Assembly (NCBI RefSeq): GCF_900091445.1
Contig: NZ_LT607733.1
Coordinates: forward strand, 5,979,001-6,043,000
Length of the DNA stretch: 64,000 bases
Source: Micromonospora echinofusca
GTDB lineage: Bacteria > Actinomycetota > Actinomycetes > Mycobacteriales > Micromonosporaceae
Direction: 5' to 3'
Part shown: piece after piece, positions 11,390-18,822 of the stretch
How positions within the stretch are numbered: the first letter of the stretch is position 1
Layout of the letters: each line of letters begins with the position of its first letter
Notes under the pieces: model-generated
Databases searched by the model: none
Told to the model about the DNA's origin: nothing
Seen by the model: only the letters and a program-made list of their open reading frames with translations
Made by a program: the position numbers and the translations under genes

Positions 11390-11932
11390 GTGACCCCCAC
11401 CATCCGTGCGACCCTGGGCACGCTCGGCCCCGGCGTCGCGCTCACGCTGGCGCTGTCCGGCTGCGCCGGGTCGCGGAACGGAGACGTCGTGTCCGCCGAG
11501 CAGACCCCCGGCGCCCCGTCGACCGGCGCGGCCGGTTCCGACCCGGCCGCCGGTTCCGCCGACGCCGCGCCGACCGCCGGCGCCACCGGTGCCGCCCCGT
11601 CCGCTCCGGGCCCGACATCCCCCTCCGGCCGGAGCACGCCGCCGCTGTCGGCGACCCGGCCACCCACCCTCGGTCCGCCGACGGCGCCGCCCAGGTGGCC
11701 CAGCGACCTGCGCATGGCCAACGTCCTGGCCGGGCGGATCACCCGGGGCGGCGCCGGCCCCTGCTACGGCCTGGTCACCGACGACGGCCGCGAGTACGCC
11801 CTGCACGGCCCCGACAAGGGCGCCTTCGCCACGGGTGCCTGGGTACGGGTGACCGTCGGCCCCGCCGACCCGACGGCGGACTGCGGCCCGGGCACCCCGG
11901 CCAGCATCGTGAAGATCGATCCGGTCGGCTGA
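11390..11932 (+). CDS. Putative lipoprotein
   Basis: About 180 residues if translation starts at the GTG at 11390. That start puts a hydrophobic segment directly before a lipobox (LALSGC); an in-frame ATG at 11342 would add 16 Arg-rich residues. After the predicted lipidated Cys comes a long Ala/Pro/Ser/Thr-rich linker (about residues 25-105). A compact C-terminal domain of about 75 residues follows, with two Cys that could form a disulfide (PCYGLV and DCGPG). It is probably anchored outside the membrane. The domain is not recognised and no function is proposed. Confidence 0.65.
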   Translation: MTPTIRATLGTLGPGVALTLALSGCAGSRNGDVVSAEQTPGAPSTGAAGSDPAAGSADAAPTAGATGAAPSAPGPTSPSGRSTPPLSATRPPTLGPPTAPPRWPSDLRMANVLAGRITRGGAGPCYGLVTDDGREYALHGPDKGAFATGAWVRVTVGPADPTADCGPGTPASIVKIDPVG

Positions 11933-12090
11933 CGGCCACCCCGCCCGCCCGTCCCTACGCGGCACGGCTGCGCCGCCACCCGCATCCCGACCGCTTGCAG
12001 ACGCCGGCCGGGTCGGGCCAGTGAGCGGTCCCGGCCACCCCGCGGGGTCGGCGACGGAACGGACCGGCGACGGGGACCTAGGCTGTCCCC

Positions 12091-13023
12091 ATGACCGAGC
12101 AGCGCGGCGGGCCCGTCGACGAGTCGTGCGTCCTCACCGAGGGGCCGTGGACGCACCGGTTCGTCGGCGCCAACGGCAGCCGCTTCCACGTCGTGGAGGC
12201 CGGCACGGGCCCGATGGTGCTCTTCCTGCACGGCTTCCCCGAGCACTGGTGGGCCTGGCACGAGATGCTGCCGGCCGTCGCCGACGCCGGCTTCCGGGCC
12301 GTCGCGGTCGACCTGCGCGGCTACGGCGCCAGCGACAAGCCGCCCCGGGGGTACGACGGCTACACCCTCGCGGCCGACGTCGCCGGGCTGATCCGGGCGC
12401 TCGGCGAACGCTCCGCCACCGTGGTCGGCACCGGTGTCGGGGGCATGATCGCGTGGACGGTGGCCTCGTTCCACCCGTCGCTGGTGCGCCGGCTGGTGGT
12501 GCTCGGCGCCCCCCACCCCCTGCGGCTCCGGGCCGCCATCTTCGCCGATCCGCGCGGGCAGTTCGCCGCCGCCACGCCCACCCTGAAGTTCCAGCTCCCC
12601 CGCTACGAGCACGTGCTGACCCGCGACGACTCGGCGGCCGTCGAGGAGATGCTGCGCCGCTGGGGCGGGCCGCGCTGGGTCGAGGGGCCGGGCTTCGAGG
12701 CGTACGCCCAGCGGTGCCGGGAGGCCATGCGCATCCCGCAGGCGGCGTTCTGCGCCCTGGAGGGCTACCGCTGGGCGTTCCGCTCGGTGCTCCGCCTGCA
12801 CGGCTACCGCTTCGTCCGGCTGATGCAGAAGCCGCTCGTCACGCCGACCCTCCAGCTGCACGGCGCGCTGGACGAGGCCTCCCTGCCGCGCACCGCCCAG
12901 GGCTCCGGCCGGTACGTGGTGGCGCCCTACGAGTGGCGGCTCCTGGACGACATCGGGCACTTCCCGCACGTGGAGGCCGGCGACCTGGTGTTGGGCGAGG
13001 TCCTGCGCTGGGCGAAGTCCTGA
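12091..13023 (+). CDS. Alpha/beta-hydrolase-fold protein lacking the nucleophile
   Basis: 310 residues with an epoxide-hydrolase-like layout: the oxyanion segment LHGFPEHWWAWHEM, the DLRGYGASDKP strand and helix, a cap domain, an HGALDE segment with the acid Asp, and GHFPH with the catalytic His (His290). The nucleophile elbow, normally G-x-(Ser/Asp)-x-G-G, reads GTGVGG at residues 113-118, so Gly115 occupies the nucleophile position. The fold assignment is firm, but ordinary ester or epoxide hydrolysis is not expected. It is convergent with the small gene at 13025; the two stops are one base apart. No signal peptide is visible. Confidence 0.85.
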   Translation: MTEQRGGPVDESCVLTEGPWTHRFVGANGSRFHVVEAGTGPMVLFLHGFPEHWWAWHEMLPAVADAGFRAVAVDLRGYGASDKPPRGYDGYTLAADVAGLIRALGERSATVVGTGVGGMIAWTVASFHPSLVRRLVVLGAPHPLRLRAAIFADPRGQFAAATPTLKFQLPRYEHVLTRDDSAAVEEMLRRWGGPRWVEGPGFEAYAQRCREAMRIPQAAFCALEGYRWAFRSVLRLHGYRFVRLMQKPLVTPTLQLHGALDEASLPRTAQGSGRYVVAPYEWRLLDDIGHFPHVEAGDLVLGEVLRWAKS

Positions 13024-13024
13024 G

Positions 13025-13390
13025 TCAGACCCGCTGCTCACGCAGGTCGGCGACCTCGGCGGCGGGCGCCCAGCCCTGGTAGACGCCGAAGTCGAAGACC
13101 TCCAGCCCCATCGCCCGGGCCACCGGCCAGCGTCCGCCCGTGTACTCCACCCGCAGCCAGCCGTCGTGCTCGCCGAGGACGATGAACGGCTGCCCCTGCC
13201 AGGTGCAGGTGGTCCGCACGTACGCCAGGTCGTCGAGCTCGGTGGCCGGCAGCACCCGGACGTAGCGGCCGGGGCGGATCTCCTCGAAGCCCTCGTCCGG
13301 CTCCGGCTGGTAGAGCCGGACGTCGTCGCCGTCCGGACTCGCCTGGTACTCCCGGCCCTTCCAGCGGGCCACGTAGCCGTCGCGCGTCAC
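13025..13390 (-). CDS. Conserved-looking hypothetical protein; possible immunity protein
   Basis: 121 residues from a GTG that overlaps the stop of the upstream 998-residue gene (GTGA), so the two are translationally coupled. The sequence is compact and rich in Tyr, Trp and acidic residues (GREYQASPDGDD, YVRTTCTWQGQPF, LRVEYTGGRWP, FDFGVYQGWAP), with no signal peptide or membrane segment. No family is recognised. Being a small acidic globular protein coupled 3' to a very large modular protein next to type VII secretion genes would suit an immunity protein, but that is inference from layout only. Confidence 0.75.
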   Translation of the reverse strand: MTRDGYVARWKGREYQASPDGDDVRLYQPEPDEGFEEIRPGRYVRVLPATELDDLAYVRTTCTWQGQPFIVLGEHDGWLRVEYTGGRWPVARAMGLEVFDFGVYQGWAPAAEVADLREQRV

Positions 13391-16383
13391 TGCTCACCGA
13401 CCTGTCGCCACCGCAGCGCGTCCGTGTCGAGGATGGCGACCACCCGTTCGGTGCCGTCCGCGCCGATCCGCCACAGCTGCGCGCCGTGCGGCAGCCGGGC
13501 GCTGTCCACCTTGAACTCCGCCACCACGTCGCTGCTCTCGCCCGGCGCAAATCCGTTGCCCCGGAACGGCGGGCGCTCGATGACCCAACCCTCCATGGCC
13601 CGCATGGCGGCCTCGTTCTGCCCGCCGTACGGGATGCGGTAGAGGCTCGGCCGGTGCGCGGGCCAGCGCAGCACGTAGATCTCCCCGGCGTCGCGGGCGA
13701 AGGGGGAGTCGGGGTAGCCGAGGCCGAGCGCGTCGTGCAGCTGGGCGGGGGTCGTGAGGTGGGCCAGCTCGCCGGCCCGGTGCACGAAGCCGGAGACCCG
13801 GTCGTAGCCCCGCTCCAGGTAGTACGCGAGCTGGCTGGGCGCGACCGCCTTCTGCATCACGATGGGGCGCGCCGGATCGGGCGCGGGCGGGGCGTAGCGG
13901 GGGCGGCTGACCGGCTCCTCGGCGGCAGGCGGCTCGGCCTCGGTCCCGGTGTCGTCGCCGAGGCCCACCTCGGCCGCCCAGTTGGCCAGCCCGACGATCT
14001 GCTCACCGGGCAGCTTCGCCCCGACCGGGGTGCCCGGGTTGACCGCGAACGACCAGGCCTCGTCCGGCCAGCGCCGGATCAACTGGACGAACCTGACCTC
14101 GATGGTCTCGACGGTCGCGTCGGTGTGGTCGGCCAGCCGCTCCGGCGAGGTGTGCACGACGACGAACGTCTCGCCGTCCAGTTCCTCCGTACGCCACACG
14201 AAGCCGGGCTCGCCGGGCCGGCTGCCCGGCGCGGAGTCGGCCGCGACCGGCAACAGCACGCGGGCCAGCAGCAGGGTCGACAGGAACGTGTCGGTGCTGC
14301 CGGCGCCGGCGGCGTCGAGGAGGTTCTCCTCGACCTCGTTGGCCGGCTGGAAGCCGACCGGCTCGGAACCGGCACCCGACGACCCGTCCGCGGTCCCGGT
14401 CAGAGGCGCAGTGACCGGCTCGTCGGCGATCGCCGGACCGGGCACCGGCGGCCCGACGTCGGGAACGCCGGCGTCGGGCCACGCCGCGTCGGCAGGCGAC
14501 TCGGGATCCAGGGAAACGGTCGGGTCCAGAGACACCGTCGCATCACCCGACGACACAACCGGCTGCGTCCGATCCAACGACACCGTCGGATCCAAAGACA
14601 CCGTCGCATCACCCGACGACACAACCGGCTGCGTCCGATCCAACGACACCGTCGGATCCAAAGACACCGTCGCATCCAGAGACGCGGTGGCGTCGCCGGA
14701 CCACGACGGGGCGGCGGACCGCACGGTGTCGGCGGGCGGCGACGGACGGGCGGGCGCCGTTGGTGCGGGCTCGGCGGTCACCGGTTCCCGGCGGCGCCGG
14801 ACCGGCTCGAACAGCGAGACGGTCTCTTCGGCGGGCGGGCCGGGCTCGGGGGCGGGCGGCCCGGTGAGGTCCCGCGACTCGATGATGGTGCCCTCGATGA
14901 CGATGGGCGTGAACCCCCGTCGGGAGGCGGGTGGCCCGGAGACCGGTTCCGCGTCCGCCACCGGCTCGGGCCCGACCGGTTCGGGGGTGGTCTGCCGGCG
15001 CGGCAGCGCCTGGGTGAGGTCCTCGGCCGGCTGCGGTCGGTCTGCGCCGTATCCCGGTGGCGGCGGCCCGGGGTCCGGGCCGGGAGCACGGAGGTCCCGG
15101 GTGGCGTCCTCGCCGGACCCGCGCGGCGGCAGCACCTGCGTGGCCTCGCCGCCGGGCATCGCGAAGGCCCGGGTGGGCTCGCCGCCGGGCGCCGTGAAGG
15201 CGTGGGTCGGCTCCCCGGCGGGCGCCGTGAAGGCGTGGGTCGGCTCCCCGGCGGGCGCCGTGAAGGCGTGGGTCGGCTCCCCGGCGGGCGCCGTGAAGGC
15301 GTGGGTCGGCTCCCCGGCGGGCGCCGTGAAGGCGTGGGTCGGCTCCCCGGCGGGCGCCGTGAAGGCGTGGGTCGGCTCGGCACCGGTCGGCGTGCTCGGG
15401 ATCGGGCGGGTCGGTTCCTCCGGCACCGGCTCGCCGAGCGGCCGGCGGCGGGGGAACGGCTGGCTGCCGGCCGCGAGGCGGGACGGCGGCACCGCCCGCT
15501 CGCCCGAGCGCAGCGCCTCCTGCCGGTGCGCGGCGGCACGGCCGGAGGCCGGCTCGAAGAACGACCGGTTGGGTCGCTCCGGGGCCTCCCCGGCCGGGCG
15601 GCCGTTGGTCCCCGGCGCCGGGTGGGCGTCGGGCGTCGGCAGGCCCCTCGGGCGCTCGGTGAGCGGCGAGGGACGCGGCAGCGGGACCCGCTCGGGGGCC
15701 GCCACGGCGTCGGTCCGCGCGGGTCCGCCGGCCGTCGGGTCGCCGCGCCGCGGATCGAGGTGTTCCGTCGGGAAGGCGGGCGGGCGGGCCGGCTCGGCCG
15801 GCGCAGGGACCCGGCCCGTACTCGACGCGGCCGTCGGCGCGGGCCGGAGCGTGCCGTTGGGCCGGGCCACGCCAGTGGTCGGCCCGACGTCCGGCCCGGG
15901 CGGCATGTCGTGACCGGCCGCCTGGGCCCGCGCCCGGGCGGCCGTCTCCACCCGTTCCAGCCGGGCCCGCGCGCCCATGGTGCGGCCGGGCAACCGGACG
16001 TCGCCCCGTGAGAGCTGGGCGACGAACCAGGCCGGCAGGTAGCCCTCGATGGGCAGCCCGGGGTTCACCGCCAGCCACCACTCGTGGTTGGGCCAGCCGT
16101 CGGCCAGGTCGGGGTACGAGACGCGCCGGACGGCGCCGCCGTTCTCGCCGAGGCAGGCGCGTACGGCCGCCCCGGAGGTGAACGCCAACACGTGGGTGCG
16201 GCCACCCGTGGTCCAGGTGCCCCAGCCCACCGGCGCCGTCCCCGCGAGCGCCTCGGCGGAGACCGGCAGCAGCAGTTCGGTCCGGGCCAGGACGCGGAAG
16301 TAGAGCTGCTGGTCGTTGGCGCGCAGCGCGTCCCGCATCGCCGCCTCGGCGTCGGTGGCCGGCTCCCACTCGGTCACGGCCAC
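13387..16383 (-). CDS. Large SseB-domain protein with tandem repeats and an unassigned C-terminal domain
   Basis: 998 residues. Residues 1-135 form an SseB-like domain (LARTELLLPVSAEAL, WWLAVNPGLPIEGYLP). A long Pro/Ala/Glu-rich, probably disordered stretch follows (about 140-675), with two tandem-repeat blocks: an 11-residue unit EPTHAFTAPAG (about 335-410) and a 22-residue unit around VSLDPTVSLDRTQP (about 563-624). A second SseB-like domain lies at about 676-807. The last 170 residues form a separate unassigned domain with RIPYGG and PPFRGNGFAPG motifs. No signal peptide is visible. It is divergent from the mycosin gene, so it is probably part of the type VII locus. Whether it is a regulator, scaffold or effector is unknown. 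Confidence 0.8.
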   Translation of the reverse strand: MAVTEWEPATDAEAAMRDALRANDQQLYFRVLARTELLLPVSAEALAGTAPVGWGTWTTGGRTHVLAFTSGAAVRACLGENGGAVRRVSYPDLADGWPNHEWWLAVNPGLPIEGYLPAWFVAQLSRGDVRLPGRTMGARARLERVETAARARAQAAGHDMPPGPDVGPTTGVARPNGTLRPAPTAASSTGRVPAPAEPARPPAFPTEHLDPRRGDPTAGGPARTDAVAAPERVPLPRPSPLTERPRGLPTPDAHPAPGTNGRPAGEAPERPNRSFFEPASGRAAAHRQEALRSGERAVPPSRLAAGSQPFPRRRPLGEPVPEEPTRPIPSTPTGAEPTHAFTAPAGEPTHAFTAPAGEPTHAFTAPAGEPTHAFTAPAGEPTHAFTAPAGEPTHAFTAPGGEPTRAFAMPGGEATQVLPPRGSGEDATRDLRAPGPDPGPPPPGYGADRPQPAEDLTQALPRRQTTPEPVGPEPVADAEPVSGPPASRRGFTPIVIEGTIIESRDLTGPPAPEPGPPAEETVSLFEPVRRRREPVTAEPAPTAPARPSPPADTVRSAAPSWSGDATASLDATVSLDPTVSLDRTQPVVSSGDATVSLDPTVSLDRTQPVVSSGDATVSLDPTVSLDPESPADAAWPDAGVPDVGPPVPGPAIADEPVTAPLTGTADGSSGAGSEPVGFQPANEVEENLLDAAGAGSTDTFLSTLLLARVLLPVAADSAPGSRPGEPGFVWRTEELDGETFVVVHTSPERLADHTDATVETIEVRFVQLIRRWPDEAWSFAVNPGTPVGAKLPGEQIVGLANWAAEVGLGDDTGTEAEPPAAEEPVSRPRYAPPAPDPARPIVMQKAVAPSQLAYYLERGYDRVSGFVHRAGELAHLTTPAQLHDALGLGYPDSPFARDAGEIYVLRWPAHRPSLYRIPYGGQNEAAMRAMEGWVIERPPFRGNGFAPGESSDVVAEFKVDSARLPHGAQLWRIGADGTERVVAILDTDALRWRQVGEQ
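14515..14695 (-). repeat. 66-bp in-frame tandem repeat (about 2.5 copies)
   Basis: The unit containing CCCGACGACACAACCGGCTG recurs exactly 66 bases apart, followed by a partial, more diverged copy. It encodes a 22-residue unit. It is visibly less GC-rich (CATCACCCGACGACACAACC) than the flanking coding sequence, and the copies are almost identical, suggesting recent duplication. Confidence 0.85.
15148..15378 (-). repeat. 33-bp in-frame tandem repeat (about 7 copies)
   Basis: A 33-base unit containing GGCTCCCCGGCGGGCGCCGT repeats with near-identity for five to six copies and then degrades at its left (C-terminal) end. It encodes EPTHAFTAPAG repeats. Copy identity at the DNA level suggests slippage-prone expansion. 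Confidence 0.9.
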
Positions 16384-16529
16384 CCCTCCTCCCGCGAACA
16401 GGCCATACGTATCGCGTACAACCTACAAGGTAAAAGCAAGATCACAATCGCTGGCCGGCGGCGGTGCGCCCATTGCCGCCGGAGGCGCTAACATCCCGTT
16501 CCGGAGTCGACACGATACGGAGGCGGTCG

Positions 16530-17809
16530 ATGTCCCGGTCCCCCGCGCGCCAGCTTCTCGCCGCCCTCGCGACGGCGTTGCTGACGGCCCTCCCGGCCAC
16601 CGCCGCGCCCGCCGGACGCCCGGCGGGACCCGCCCCCGGCCCGGTGCCGGCCGGCCGTTCCGCGCCCGCGCCGACCGCCGCGCGCGCGGCCCCCGGCTGC
16701 GCCTCCCCCTCGCCCCGGTCCGGCCGGTTTCCGCGCGTCCCTGGCCCCAGCAGCGGTACGCCCCGGAGCGCCTGGCGGCGCTCGCCACGGGCGCCGGGGT
16801 GACGGTCGCGGTGATCGACTCGGGCGTGGACCGACGGCACCCGCAACTGGCGGGCCGCGTACTCGACGGCACGGACCTGCTCGACGCCGGCGGCGACGGC
16901 AGCCGGGACTGCGCCGGTCACGGCACCGGTGTGGCGAGCATCATCGCCGCCGCCCCCCGCGACGGGGTGGCGTTCCACGGCCTGGCCCCCGGCACCCGGA
17001 TCCTGCCCGTACGGGTCAGCGAGCAGCAGGTGGTCGAGGGGCGGGAGTCGGGGCGCACGGTCAGCGCCGGGGACTTCGCCCGCGCCATCCGCTGGGCGGT
17101 GGACCACGACGCCGACGTGCTCAACCTCTCCGTCGTCCTGTACGCGGACGACCCGGCGGTGCGCGCCGCGATCGGCTATGCGGTCGACCGGGACGTGATC
17201 GTGGTGGCCGCCGCCGGCAACCTGCACGACGCCGGCGATCCCCGGCCCTACCCGGCCGCGTACGACGGGGTGCTCGGGGTGGGCGCGATCGGGGCGGACG
17301 GATCGCGCGCCCCGTTCTCCCAGACCGGCGCGTACGTCGACCTGGTCGCCCCGGGCAGCGACGTGCTGATGGCCGCCCCCGGTCAGGGCCACCACTGGGC
17401 CGAGGGCACCAGCTACGCGGCGCCCTTCGTGGCGGCCACCGCCGCGCTGCTGCGCGAGTACCGGCCGGAGCTGACCGCGGCGCAGGTGGCGCAGCGGATC
17501 GCGGCGACCGTCGATCCGGCCCCGGGCGACGGTCGGGGCGGCGGGTACGGCGCGGGGGTGCTGAACCCGTACCGGGCGGTCACGGAGACCGGGGGCGGGG
17601 TGCCGGAGCGGGTACGCCAGGTCACGGCGCTCGCGGACGACCGGGCCGAGCCGGCGGTGCTGGCGCAGCGGGCCCGCCGGGCGGCGGCCCGGGACCGGGC
17701 GTTGCTGGTGGCTGGGGTCAGCGGAGGGGTGGTGGCCCTGGCGGCGCTGCTGGCGCTGGTCGTGCCGCGCGGGGCGCGCCGCCGCTGGCGGCCGGCCGGA
17801 CCGGCCTGA
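16530..17809 (+). CDS. mycP: Mycosin (MycP), type VII secretion subtilisin-like protease; apparent frameshift near 16690
   Basis: A signal peptide (SRSPARQLLAALATALLTAL, from the ATG at 16530) lies in one frame. The catalytic domain lies in another frame from about 16694 on: VAVIDSGVD (Asp), GHGTGVAS (His), GTSYAAPFVA (Ser). It ends with a transmembrane helix and a basic tail (PRGARRRW), as in mycosins. The frames join without loss if one C is added to the five-C run at 16690-16694, giving AARAAPRLRLPLAP directly before the domain. As written, the protein is interrupted; a sequencing error, a real mutation or slippage are all possible. Mycosins are membrane-anchored outside the cell and are needed for ESX secretion. 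The gene is convergent with the WXG100 pair. Confidence 0.82.
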
Positions 17810-17925
17810 CCGGACCGGCGGTCGCGCCACGGCCCAGGTCGTCGGTGCGGTGGGTGGTTGCGCCGCCCCGGACGGCCGATGGTGGCGCCGACCGGCTCAC
17901 GGTCGACGCCACCACCGGGCGGGGC

Positions 17926-18219
17926 TCACTGGAACAGGCCGACGTTCTTCTTCTCCGTGTCGAGGTAGTCGGTGGCGGAGTCGTTCACCGCGAGCTTGAT
18001 GTCGCGCAGCATGGCCTGGAGGTCCTGCGAGGCGGAGCGCCAGCGGGCCTGGCGCTGCTCGTAGGCCTGGCGGGCCTCGCCGGACCAGCTCGCCACGAGC
18101 GGGGCGGCGTCCCGTTCGAGCTGCCCGAGTTGCGAGTCGAGCGCGTTCAGCGCCTTCTGGATGTCCGCGCCCGCCTGTTGCAGGGCGGCGAAGTTGACGA
18201 CGAGTACACCGTGGTCCAT
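17926..18219 (-). CDS. WXG100-family type VII secretion substrate (second gene of pair)
   Basis: 97 residues from the ATG at 18219, preceded by GGGAGGAG. The size, the all-helical composition and the central WSG turn (LVASWSGEARQAYEQRQ) are those of ESAT-6/CFP-10-like proteins, which form helical-hairpin dimers and are exported by ESX systems. It lies 26 bases downstream of another WXG100 gene, forming the usual two-gene operon. The C-terminal tail (YLDTEKKNVGLFQ) has a Yxxx(D/E)-like element (YLDTE) similar to secretion signals of this class. Confidence 0.88.
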   Translation of the reverse strand: MDHGVLVVNFAALQQAGADIQKALNALDSQLGQLERDAAPLVASWSGEARQAYEQRQARWRSASQDLQAMLRDIKLAVNDSATDYLDTEKKNVGLFQ

Positions 18220-18245
18220 CGGATGTCTCCTCCCCCGAGGCCGGG

Positions 18246-18578
18246 TCAGAGCGGCAGCTGGATGCCGCCGCGGTTGGTGGTGGACACGCGGCTGGCGGCC
18301 TCGGCGTCCGAGACGTCGTAGTGCTGGCCGGCCGTGCGGATGGCGCCGGCGGTCTCGCGCAGCGCCCGTTGCAGCGCCGCCTGGTCCTGTGCCCACTGCT
18401 GCTTGACCTGCTCGAACGAGCGCCCGCCAGCACCGCGCCAGGCCTGCTGCAACACCTCCAACTCGGCCATCAGGCTGCTCAGCATGGACTGCAGGGACTG
18501 GTCGACCTGCTCGAACTTCGCGGCGGTCTGCTGCATCACCGCTGCTTCCGCCTGGGTCTGGGACACCTGGGACGTCAC
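18246..18578 (-). CDS. WXG100-family type VII secretion substrate (first gene of pair)
   Basis: 110 residues, Gln-rich and helical, with the W-x-G turn as WRG (LQQAWRGAGGRSFEQVKQQW). It is the promoter-proximal member of the pair, which would normally form a heterodimer with the product of the gene at 17926. The C-terminus (HYDVSDAEAASRVS) carries a Y-x-x-x-D/E element (YDVSD). It is divergent from eccE, separated by about 240 bases that must hold both promoters. Confidence 0.88.
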   Translation of the reverse strand: MTSQVSQTQAEAAVMQQTAAKFEQVDQSLQSMLSSLMAELEVLQQAWRGAGGRSFEQVKQQWAQDQAALQRALRETAGAIRTAGQHYDVSDAEAASRVSTTNRGGIQLPL

Positions 18579-18822
18579 CTCGTCTCGTCGGTCGTGGCTG
18601 GCCGCCGGCGCGCCCGCCCATTGGGCCGCCGCTCGCGCCGCCCGGGCGTCGAGCGCGGCGGGCGCGGGGTCAGCAAACTCGTCGCTGACGGTAGCGGTCC
18701 GGTCGCGGTTCTGCTACCCCGTGGGCCTCCCCTGTGGACGACCGCGGCCCCCATCCCGTCGGGCGCTCCGCTTACGATGGGCGGCGTCGATGTCGCGGCG
18801 AGTGACCGGTCGAGGAGGCGCG

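Noticed and set aside
8840-11965. A 1041-codon minus-strand frame opposite M6 protease 3 and the lipoprotein gene
   Set aside because: Same cause: GC-driven absence of stops. The plus strand holds signal peptide, HExxH and a terminator.
15148-15378. Possible CRISPR array (33-bp repeats)
   Set aside because: The units are directly adjacent with no spacers, in frame, and lie inside a coding region.
13486-16011. 841-codon plus-strand frame opposite the SseB-type gene
   Set aside because: It consists of Arg/Gly/His-rich runs; the minus strand encodes the recognisable SseB domains and has coupling to its neighbour.
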